A stretch of DNA of 64,000 bases from assembly GCA_025345505.1 (NCBI GenBank), contig JANVCC010000185.1, forward strand, positions 1,680,701 through 1,744,700, written 5' to 3'. Numbering within the stretch: the first letter of the stretch is position 1; each line of letters begins with the position of its first letter. Under the pieces are notes generated by a model. It worked only from the letters and a program-made list of their open reading frames with translations. It was not told the origin of the DNA and did no database searches. The stretch is from Todiramphus chloris collaris. Lineage: Eukaryota; Chordata; Aves; Coraciiformes; Alcedinidae. The position numbers were made by a program, and so were the translations under genes. Shown one piece after another: positions 22,803 through 32,600 of the stretch.

Positions 22803-24833
22803 CTACTGATGCTGAAGTTACTCCTCGTGCTGTATTTTCAGTCCTCAGCACAGCCGGGAGCATGACACAGCAGGGTGTACTGGTGGGTGTTTCCTGCCCG
22901 TGTTCAGTTTTTCTTGCGTTGCACCTCGAGCTATCATGCTTTGCTTTCACATGGAAAACCCCACTGGTGGCCTGCACCCGATGAATCCAATAGGCTCTTG
23001 AGTTTGTCCTGTCTTGAAACAGAGGCGCTCACGGAGGTTATGCTCTTGGGTGAGCTGCTCTTGCAGGTTCTCACTTTCCTTCCCCCAGCGCCTTGACAGC
23101 CGGAGGCCGTAGGGAGCTCTCTGGGGCAGAATTGCCACAATTCCTTCTTGCAACAAAACCACGGAGCAGTGGCTCAGGGTTTGGTCCTGCAGCTCTGTAG
23201 GGAAACTGGAAACACCAGCAATTTTTCTTTTTTGGTTTTTTTTGTTTATGTGTTTGCTTTCGTAAAATACATCAGAAGATAAGAGGCCATCAGGAGTATC
23301 CTAGTTCTTATCTATGTGTATGTTAATATGATATATATAAATATTATAAATGGCTCTATATGAACGGGATGTAACAATAGCTTACTTGATAATTACAAAC
23401 AAAAAAGGAGGAAAAAAACCATGGGGGTATTGAGGTTGGCAGCTCCTGAGTTGGAGTCAGTGTGGGTGTGCTGGGGAGCTGGCCAGAGCGCAGGCAGACG
23501 AAGTCTGCAGGCAGTGTCTGGACCAGCAGAACCAGGCTCCAGGCACGGCTGGACGCCAGAGCTGCCAGGAAGCAGCTGGGGTTCCATTCTGCTCTGCAAA
23601 GCGCTCATCTCCTCCAGCCTGCCTGAGAAACCACAGTCCTCACCCTGCTGTCGATGAGGCCCCGTTGCTGGCGCAACGAGACCTTGGCCAGGGCATGACC
23701 TGGACTGTGAGGTCATGGAGCACAGCGGTGCCATAAGAAGGTCAAAGGGTACGTTCACTTGGACGTTCTAAGCCACTGCTCTGTGGCAACAGTGTTCTCA
23801 AGGAGTACCATCTTAATCTTAGCATCCCGTTTCCACCCTGCTGTCTGTGCAGTCATCAGTTTTATTTTACTTAAGTGGTGCTGTTTTGTTTTGTTTTGTA
23901 TTCAGCACAATCCGATGTAAAGCATCTTACTCTAGGAGACGTAATCACATCACCATTAAGCCTTTGATAAAGGAAATCATTTTGGACACGTGGGGAAATT
24001 CTTGTAAAGCTTTATCTGATTTCCAATGTATCTATTTTATTCATATAACCTTGGAAGTTTTCTTACTCTGGTGTATGAAAATGGCTGTCGATGCGTTCGG
24101 GGCTGGGTACAAAAGAAGAATACTCTTCCTATCTGAAATGCCAGCAGCCTGGGGAAGAGCACAGTATTACAGTGATACTCTTTCTGTAGTCTGGCAGTCT
24201 GTTACTCTGACAGGTCATTCCCTTGGATTTGTATTTTCTTTTTGTGTTGGAAGACAGATGGTTTTAGTATTGCATAGTAAAATATTTAAAGTCTAAGATA
24301 ATAGCTTCATTTTATTTTATATGAATGTTACGTATAAACTCAGTCTGGAATTGCAGATCTCCTTTGCTACGAGCCAGAGGATAAAACTTCCTCAATTCCC
24401 GCGGCTGCGTAGAGGCACCGGAAGGTTCTGCGTGTGACCTGCCCCTCGAAGCCCACGGTCTCTTTTTTAAAGTTTTTAACGTCGTGCACGGACTCTGCGC
24501 TGAGCGGGCCGCTTGCACACGCTGAACTCGCTGGAGAACGCTCAGGTAACGCTGTGTCACCGCCAATCATTTTCCATCCCTGGTTATTTTACTCTGCCCA
24601 CATTATGGAATATTTTAAGCAGTTGATTTGTAGATTAACAAGCACTCTTGGATGATTTTTAATTTTCTTTTCTCAAAGTGAGTTTTGAAGCACTGAAAAG
24701 CATTAAGACAAATGGGGTTCTCACCCTTCACCGTGTTTGGAAGGAGGGAGGTTGAGCCCATCCAGGGGTTTGTGACCTTCCTCCCTCCTTGACTAGAGTC
24801 TGTGAGCAGGGGGCTGGTTTCTGGGCTTCTCGT

Positions 24834-24839
24834 AATAAA
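24834..24839 (+). terminator. DENND1A: Poly(A) signal AATAAA, likely DENND1A end
   Basis: First canonical AATAAA on the + strand after the DENND1A stop that is followed by a T/GT-rich stretch (agttttttgtctt) some 30-45 bases on. Cleavage would fall near 24855-24865. Confidence 0.6.
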
Positions 24840-24860
24840 GGAACTGAACTATCCGAGGGC

Positions 24861-25546
24861 AGTATTTAGTTTTTTGTCTTATTTAAATTAGGGAATTCCT
24901 AACATGATTCATTCCTCATAGTGCCAGCTGTAAACGAAGAGAGTTCAGCTGGGAGAGCAGCCTGGGCAGTAAAGCGGCTCCGTTTCTGATGTACAGGTGG
25001 TTCTGATGTTTTCCCTGATCTGATCCATGAAGTCATCCTGGTGTCGCTCACCGGTGGCTTTGCGTTCGGCTGCGCGCGGCTCCCTGCGCCCGTTTGGTAT
25101 CGCTGCTGAGCTGCAGCTGCTTTCTTCTCCTACAAATAACTCAGATTTTTTTTAAAAACCCTCTTTTACGTTTCTGCTGCATCTCATGCTGTACGGATGT
25201 AAAACCATGTTTGTCTTGTTCGTTTATTAGGTTAGAAACATTTTAGACACTGCAGCTGGAAGCTGCCGAGGCACCCAGGAACTGGCGCTGAAGCCGTTTC
25301 TCTGGTTACCTTGCACACCCGTGCTGTGTCAGAGGCACACGCGCTTTGTTCGGCTCGGTGCTCGGAGCTCCAGTATGTGACAAAAATGATCAGAAAATGA
25401 ATAATATTTTACCTGTGGCAGGGGCACCGAGGTTTGCAGGTCTGCAAACTGTTTCACAGACCACAACCAGCCATCGAGACACCAAGTCACTCCTCAGGAG
25501 AAACCCAACCACGAGCCAAGGTAACGAGCACGATTTTTAACCAGAT
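24861..25546. other. Gap between the convergent 3' ends
   Basis: About 0.7 kb separates the predicted poly(A) ends of DENND1A and CRB2. I see no gene in it. If either gene uses a later signal, the two transcripts would overlap; in human the 3' ends of these genes are also very close. Confidence 0.5.
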
Positions 25547-25552
25547 TTTATT
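25547..25552 (-). terminator. CRB2: Poly(A) signal AATAAA, candidate distal CRB2 end
   Basis: TTTATT on the + strand, read as AATAAA on the - strand, about 2.75 kb past the downstream tail exon. Sequence beyond it on the - strand includes GT-containing runs. Chosen as distal CRB2 end by position and consensus. Confidence 0.5.
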
Positions 25553-28298
25553 GTAAATTTCTTTTGAAGGACATTCTAATTTTTTACAAATTATAAAATT
25601 TACAGTTACAAAAGAGATTGGGATCATGATCATTGACTACAGCAAATCCGGTTTTGTGAAAAAATATATTCAAAAATTAAATATCAAAAGCAAGTTAAGT
25701 TCATTATTGAAAAAAAAGAAACCCAAACTTTCATAAATTATTCTGCAGAAATGCTCAAGACACTGACAAAGTATTTTAACACTTTTGCTGGTACTGGCTT
25801 TGGGTGCTCGCAATAAAACCCTCTGCTCTGCCCATGCGGGGAGGCGCCCGAGCAGCAGCCTCCCTGCCACCCCGGGACCCCAGGGGCTGCAGAGCCCCGC
25901 TGCTCACCTGGGCTGCTTTTCACTCTTACTCGGGGGGAGTCTGTAGCTTCTTGTTGCCTTCCAGGATGTTTCAGTAGCTTAGTGAGAGTTCTTACACCAC
26001 AGTTCTGGTTTTCTTCTCTCAACGCCGCAGGCTGGGGTTCTATCGGTTCATTTCAATCCCAGGGCTGCCTCCTTTTTCTGTGATTTCAACACAGAAAGGG
26101 AGTGGAGCTGGAAAGCAGTTCACACCTCTACTGGCAGCGACCTGGAGGTTAGTCCGAGTTCTCAGAAACCTAACGCACGTGCTCTGTGTGTTGTGGGTTT
26201 ACTACACTCCTCGTGGGATGAAGGAAACCACAGCCTCCCTTTGCAGGGAGGTGAAGGCCAGGGAGTGGGGCTCTGACAGAGTCTGCTCTGCGAGTCCTTC
26301 TGGGGACCAGAAGGGACTGAGACCAAGGGGGAATTCTGTTGCACAGCTCAGTGTGTGGGGCCAGCCCCTTCGGACCCACTCTCCCAGGAGAGCGCTGCCT
26401 GCTCCCTTTGGTTATTTGCCTGCTCTACAACTGCTGCTGAGCAAAACCACACTCACCTTTTCCCTAAGGTGAGGGCTTCACTAGTCCCGCTGCGGGGAGG
26501 TGACAGCCTGACTGCCTCCACCCTCAAAGTGTTTGTTAGCCCGGCCTAAAGAGCAGCTGGCAAACACAGCCAGGCCCTGCCGTGAGCGGGACCAGCAGCG
26601 TTCCCACAGACACAGAGGGAAGCGCGGAGCTCACCCCAAGCAAGCTGGGCCATTTCTTACCAGGGCTGTGTCCAGCCCCTTCCCAGCCCAGGGGGCAGCA
26701 CCACTTGCTCGTTCAATGTTTCCTCAGTGGTAGAAGGACAGGGACTTTACCCACAAAATCTTCTCTCAGCTCCCAAGGGTTTGGGGATTTTTCTGTTTTC
26801 CAAAACTTACATTCCTCTTCCAGCAGCAGCTGCCTGCGTGCAGCCCTGCTCTAAAGGGGACAGACCTGCTCGGTAGTTTTGCACTCTTCCCTTTGCTTAG
26901 AATTGCAGAAAAAATTACAGCTGTAGTAAAGAAAAGATAAAACCCAAGAGCAAAAGTGAACGGCGTTTTCTCGCAGTGGCGGTTGGCTATGGTGGGCAGC
27001 TTTACACCCTGCTCATTAATAGTATTTAGAGATTAAAAAGCAGACACCATTTTCTAACTTACTTCTCAGTGATAGTTGCAGGAATGAGCCTGAAATGCTA
27101 ATGATTTAGACCTTATTTGGCCTGCTGGCTGCATTTCCTTCCCCAGGCTATGCTGGAGGACACCTAGCCCTCAACAGCTCCAGCAGTTACCAACAGAGAA
27201 GCCACAGACTCCATGCCCTTTTTAGGGCAATGTGGAAAGTGATGGAAGTGTCTCCCTGGTTTTGTGTTAAAGGTCATGATCTCAGTTAACGCCTCTCCAT
27301 GTTTCTGTCCCTCTGTCCCTAAAGGTGCAGCTCTGGAACCATCTCCTCCTGCCCCCTCCCACAGGCAGGGGCCCTGTGCTGGTCCAGCTCTGTCTCTCCT
27401 GCTCTGGCCCCTTCTTGGGTGCTGCAGCTTTGTGCAGCTGCTGGTCCTGGGCCAGCCTGCCCTGCCTGGACCGCGGCACGAGCAGTGGGGAAGGACGAAG
27501 GGCCCTCAGCCTAAGGCTGAAATCGGGGTCAGGTTTTCTACGTACAAACATCCTTTCAAGAAAGTTAATTCTGTAACTGGCAACTCAGTCTCAGAAAGGC
27601 ACTTAAGCCCAGTCTTAGGCGTAGCTTTAGCAGCAGTGTCCTGGGCCCAGGGCCGGGTTCAGGCTCAGGCAGGTGCCTGCTGGGCAGGGCAGCTCTGGGC
27701 AGTGGCCCCCGTCACTCACTCACCTGTCTCAGCTTCGCCGGGAGGCACAGGCACAGGTTTTTTGTAACCAACCACATTCTCTCTCTAAATAGAGTGGTTT
27801 AATTCCCCTTCATTAGACCTGCCTCACTTACCTGCCACTGTGGTGCCTGCATGGCAGTGGCAGCTCCTGCGGCTCCGAGGGCCTGGGGCAGAGGCTGAGC
27901 AGGGCCCAGCGATGCTGGTGCCACCGGTGACACACAGTCCTGCACCGGTAGCAGGGCTGGGTCCCCCCCTCTGCTCCACAGCCGCCGCTTGCTGCCTCCC
28001 CTCCACGGGCCCCTCCAGAACAAGCTTCTTTTCCTTCCAGACTTACTGCTCTTGCTGCAGCCAGTTTCATACAAAGCTTTTATGGGATGAGCCACAATAG
28101 CCAAGCTCATAATCAATACTCAAGCAGCTGACTCTCCCTGCCAGGTAACAGCAGGCAGTGGCCTGTAGCCTATGAAGTAGCTTAAAGCAGTGCAGACCTG
28201 TCCTACAACAACACAGCTGGAGACCTAAGACAGAGACGCTGCAGCAGTTCCAGGGTGGTTGAAGGATGACACAGCACCTGGTGTGTGACCCCGAGTTC
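25553..28298 (-). other. CRB2: CRB2 3' UTR (inferred)
   Basis: No supported exon on either strand follows the stop at 28299-28301 down to the poly(A) signals at 27798-27803 and 25547-25552. Short open frames here are featureless. The stretch is GC-rich near 27300-28060. Confidence 0.5.
27798..27803 (-). terminator. CRB2: Poly(A) signal ATTAAA, candidate proximal CRB2 end
   Basis: TTTAAT on the + strand, read as ATTAAA on the - strand, about 500 bases past the downstream tail-exon stop. It would give a short 3' UTR shared by both tail isoforms. Confidence 0.45.
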
Positions 28299-28517
28299 TT
28301 AGATCAGCCGCTCCGTTGGTGGCATCTTGATCACGTTCCACATTTCCACTCGAGCCCCATCTTTTTCTTGACGGCTTGGGCTGTACGTTCCCTGAGTTGC
28401 TCTCCTCCTCTTCATGGCGAGCGCTGTGACTGCAACAAGGGCGAGGAGAAGGGCAGCCCCTGCAGCCCCGACTGCTCCCACCACCGAGGAGTTGCTAAGA
28501 TGTGCCCAGACTGGCTG
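28299..28517 (-). CDS. CRB2: CRB2 alternative last exon 13b: CRB1-type transmembrane segment and tail
   Basis: An open 72-codon exon ending in TAA. On the - strand it is preceded by a good acceptor: branch-like CTCTAAC, pyrimidine run and CCGCAG, with a tandem CAGCAG. It enters in phase 0, the same as exon 13a, so exon 12 can join either. It reads a short stalk with an NSS glycosylation site, an alanine/leucine/valine-rich membrane helix, then [25 protein letters not shown] and the terminal ERLI. The tail carries the juxtamembrane FERM-binding site and the PALS1 PDZ ligand, but the [13 protein letters not shown]...RVEMWN pattern is that of CRB1, not of CRB2. Intact frame, splice signals and motifs argue for a working exon, not a relic. 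Confidence 0.85.
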   Translation of the reverse strand, partial: QPVWAHLSNSSVVGAVGAAGAALLLALVAVTALAMKRRRATQGTYSPSRQEKDGARVEMWNVIKMPPTERLI

Positions 28518-29415
28518 CTGCGGTAGAACAGGGGGTTAGAGCTGCCGCGAGGACGCAGCTGCAGCGCACGTCCCTCAGCCCCCGGCCCCCGTGCCGCTCT
28601 CTAAGCTGGGAGCAGCGCTGGACAGGGGCTCCCCGGCCTCTCGCCCTCCCCTCCCTGTCAGAGTCCAGTGAACACAGAAGCAGCGGGGGGGCCCCTGTCC
28701 TGTTCGCCTTTCCCCCCACCCCCCCCAGGTTCAGCACTGGGCCCCCAACCCCCGCGCCTGCCCCTCCTGCGCGGTACCCATGGGAATGTCTAACACGCTC
28801 GGCATCGCTGGGGCTGCGGGCAGTGACCGCGGGAAGGCCAGTGCCGCTCGCAGGGCAGGAGGGCACAGCTGCTGTTGCTGTTGAAGGCTGCCTGGGAAAG
28901 CCTCGTACACCTGAGCTGAAAAAGCTGTGAGTGCAGTTCCGTTGTTGACAAAACCAGACCAGTATATACAAACCAACCATAAATACCCTCTGTACAAAGC
29001 ACCTTAAACGTACCCACAGAGCTTTTTCTGTAAATCAGTGCCTAATTTATCCCTGCCTTTTGAAGCAGATTTGACGATGCCATTGCTGCCTGAAAGGAAG
29101 AACGGGGCCAGAACAACATCAAAGCAGGTGGCCCCCCCACAGCTCCTGCTGGCAGGGGTGGTTCGGGGAGTCCATGGGGTGGGAGAGCAGGGAGGGAAGG
29201 GGCTCACGTGGAGCCAGTGTGTGCAAGTGAGCCGGGGACCCGAAACCTGCTGGCCCCGCGACCGCACTGACAGTCTGCCCCGCACGGCTACGTCCAGCTC
29301 TTCGTTACCGTGCCTTAGGGACACTGGGATGGGGTGGATCTGCTGCTGCAAGTGCTGGAGAAAAGCTCAAGGTCAAAGCAGACCTTGCAGGTGCATCTCC
29401 TGGTCATGGTAGTGC
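28518..29415 (-). other. CRB2: Spacer between the two CRB2 tail exons
   Basis: About 0.9 kb, GC-rich in its lower half. It holds no AATAAA or ATTAAA on the - strand; only a weak GATAAA variant near 29046. Transcripts ending in exon 13a would therefore probably run through to the distal signals and carry exon 13b in their 3' UTR. A long open frame on the - strand looks like a product of GC richness. Confidence 0.6.
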
Positions 29416-29643
29416 CTATATTAACCGCTCTTCGGGTGGCACCTTTAGGACACTGTCCATCTCCAGCCGAGCTCCTGCCACTTCTTGCTGGCTGGGACTG
29501 TAGGTTCCCTCTGACTGGCGCCTCTTCCTTGCAGTGAGAATCATGAATATGAGCCAAATACTGAGCAGCAGCAAAGAGCCACAGGCTACAGGGACAGCTA
29601 CTTCAATTAGTGGGGAGGGGAAGAGAGCACCTGGAGTCCCTTT
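29416..29643 (-). CDS. CRB2: CRB2 exon 13a: transmembrane segment and CRB2-type tail
   Basis: This 228-base terminal exon follows a strong acceptor (aatttcttttacag) in phase 0 and ends with TAG. It encodes a stalk [19 protein letters not shown], a leucine/isoleucine-rich helix, [18 protein letters not shown] and [20 protein letters not shown]. The GTYSPS region is the FERM-binding and aPKC target site; ERLI binds the PALS1 PDZ domain. The tail is practically identical to human CRB2 as I recall it. Confidence 0.97.
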   Translation of the reverse strand, partial: KGTPGALFPSPLIEVAVPVACGSLLLLSIWLIFMILTARKRRQSEGTYSPSQQEVAGARLEMDSVLKVPPEERLI

Positions 29644-32600
29644 CTGTAAAAGAAATTAATGGAGAAACAATGAAACTCCAGCAGTCACAGTAACTTGAAG
29701 AATCCAAAATGATCAGATTAGAGGGAAAGGTTTTTTTTTAGAAAGGCAAACAAACACCGAAGAGCTGCAGCCCAACGGGAAAGGCTGGGCAAGGAACAAG
29801 TACAGGGCTTGGGGTCTGCACAGAGCCCGCCCATGTTCAGTCTTTACTGTCCCAGCAAAACACGGTTCAAACTTTATTTTTTAACTGGACTATTTTCAAC
29901 ACCAGACCAGACAGCAGCACACTCTGAATTTTTCTTTCCAGTTCAAAACCAGTGACACTCACCCCTGGCACTCTAACTGGCAGCGATGGTGAAGCTGATC
30001 TCATCAGGGCAGAGTGATAAACAGAGATTTAGGGATGGAGCAGTTAATACTGTTACGCTAAGTCATGCAGGCACAGGGGCGGAATGACCGCAAGGAAGAG
30101 AAGGGAGGATTTCGGGGGCTGGGCAGCTGACCCACACCCCGAGAGAAACACGGGACCTGGTGCAAGCTGTCCCTCACACACCTCCTGCTCCTGCTCAGGA
30201 TGCTCAGCTGGGTGTTGGGGTTAGAACATCCCAGCATGGAGTCTGAGCAATGCCTCAGACGTTACTCGATGAGGTGAAACTGTCCAAATCACATCACGTG
30301 CTCCACAGGTTCCTCTCTGCTTTTCCCAGGAGGACATGCCCTTAAGATTAAAGTGCCGGTACATTCAGCATCTGCAGCAGAAATGTTTTCAGAAGCCTCC
30401 TTACCAATCTCAGATTAAAATACGTGGGTGGCACTAGGAAAGATCCAGCCAATGTGGGGGAAAAAAAAAAAAGAAACTAAACCATAAAGTTAATGCAGAG
30501 TAATGTGAATTTTCAGTAACCCCACAACACTTTCCCTGAGAAAGGGAGTGATACTAAAATACAATGATGCCTCTGATGGGAGGGCAGAGAATTTATTCAG
30601 CTGCCCCTTGCACCAAAGATTACAGGCAGCCTTGTGACTCAGCACATCCAGGAAGACCTTGGGACAGGGTGGTGTAAGGTTCAGAGTTAACCCTCAACAA
30701 TTCTCAAAGCTGGAGGGAAGACCAGGATCCAAACCCCAGAACTGAGAACACCTTGCAGGAACTTCATGAAACCCTAGGGCAGAAGAATTTAAATAACTTA
30801 AATGGTGAATGGCAAGGACTAGATCCCTTGAACTCCTAGCTCAAAACTTGTACATCCCAAAGCACAGGCGCTCTAATGTCCACAGGGTGTCTGAATGCTG
30901 GGCCGCAGACTTGAGGGCAACTTGCAGCAGGAAGGGGAGGATGTTAAAAAGGTCAGTGGATGGATGGGAGATGGAGATGATGTCAGAGCCAAGTACCGAG
31001 CAGAGAAATGTAGCTGCATGAGTATTCCTTAGGTTCTGGTGGAATTAAGGATGGTATGGAACACAAGAACAGAGAACTAAAAGAAAAACGGTGGAACTTT
31101 GATCATTAAAGAAAGCTTCAAACAATAAGCCCAGAAGTGAGAAATACTCTAACAACAGCATGTGCCACCTCCCAGATAAATCCGAAAGACTTGAAGCTGG
31201 ATTCCTTACAGTTTCTGGGTGCTGTATGGCCTGTGCTGCTGTCACGAAGCCCCCGCATACAGAGGGCTATGCCAAGTACCTGGAGGACACACGCCAACGA
31301 CTGAAGCTCCAGACGATGCACAGCCTGCCAAGCCTCAAGCCCTGTGCCAGGGTTAGTTCTGGGGCTGCCCAGCATGCACGTTAGTCACGCGGTACCAGCA
31401 CGGCAGGAGTTCCTCGCAGCCCACCCTTCTGCCTGCTGCAGCTCTTTGGCTGCTGCTGGAGGGGGGAAGAGCAGGAGAGCGCAGCCAACAGCCCTTGGCA
31501 CCAGCAAGCCCAGCATAGCCCTGCCTGTCCTCCCCCTGCCCCCAGCACGGCCCCGGCCCTTCCAGAAGGAAAAGACAGTCCTGCAAAAAGTAACGGGGGT
31601 GATGAAAATGAACACAAGGAATCTACAAGCCATGTCCTGAGACAGAGCGGACAGAGATGCCTGAAGGAGTCTGTGCATGCAAACTGGAACTGCCACATGC
31701 ACTACAGAACCCTCAGTAACAGCAACAGCAGCAAACCCCACCTTGGCGCACAGCCCTTTCCATGCAGTGTGGGTTAGTACATTCCCAGGTTACCAGACAA
31801 GCTGCCTGTCCATGCAGTAGCTGTACAGAGGAAAAGCAGGTGTACGATGGAGCAGCTTCCCCCCAGGAGGGGTTCAGCTGCTTTGCTGATGCCAAACAGG
31901 AGGCGTGTCGTTGGGGCTGCCCACCCGCCAGGCCCCGTGGCCAGCAGGTAAAGGGCACTGCTTTGTCACCCGTACCTCGATCACCGTTAGCCTGACTTCA
32001 TCTGACTTCCCCTCTCCAAATGCACCCGTTCCTACCCAGATGATCTCTGGAGAGGGAAGGTGCTTTGCAACTCTCATCCGAGATAAAATGCCAGCTGAAA
32101 TTCCATTCTCCAGGAAACTGGAGTGGGAGATACAAGTACCAGCTCCCTTCTACAGGCCCAGCTGCAGTAGTTTGATGAGTGTCCAGGGAGTCAAAGGCTA
32201 AGGAAAGTTGCAGCCAGCCCTGAAAACCCCAGGGCAGCCCAAGCAGCTACTGAGCACTGTTTGCTGCAGTTGCTGACTTGCTGCAGACTAACACGCAACA
32301 GCACTGCAAAGGAAAAATAACCCCACCTCGGGTTTCTTTGGTAGCAGCCGATTTCCTCCGTGCACTCAGCCGTGGCTGTGGCCAGGACAGACGTAGGGCC
32401 TGTCCAGCACACGGGCAGTGTCACTAACACCCCGTCCCCAGGGACTCTGCTAAGCCTACTGCTGCAGCCTCTCACCGCGCGGCTGACGAGAGGAGCCAGC
32501 AGCCCCGGGAGCCAAGGGCAGTGCTTACGTTAATGTCGCAGCGCTCGCCCGTGTAGCTGGCACTGCACAAGCACTCGTACTTGTTCTCCGAGTCTTGACA

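Larger units (their letters stand above)
22472..24860 (+). other. DENND1A: DENND1A 3' UTR (inferred)
   Basis: About 2.4 kb after the stop with no other supported coding exon, closed by the AATAAA at 24834-24839. It contains a small 12-bp triple repeat (22767-22802). A stretch at about 23860-24090 rich in homeodomain-like cores (CACCATTAAGCC, TTTGATAAAGG) may be conserved UTR or regulatory sequence. The end is inferred from the signal, not from transcript data. Confidence 0.6.

Noticed and set aside
24311-24316. TTTATT as a CRB2 poly(A) signal
   Set aside because: It lies within the inferred DENND1A 3' UTR, beyond a better placed signal at 25547-25552. It could serve as a rare distal site only.
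28495-28980. 161-codon open frame on the - strand between the two tail exons
   Set aside because: It is low-complexity GC-rich sequence overlapping the 13b acceptor in another frame and has no recognisable domain.
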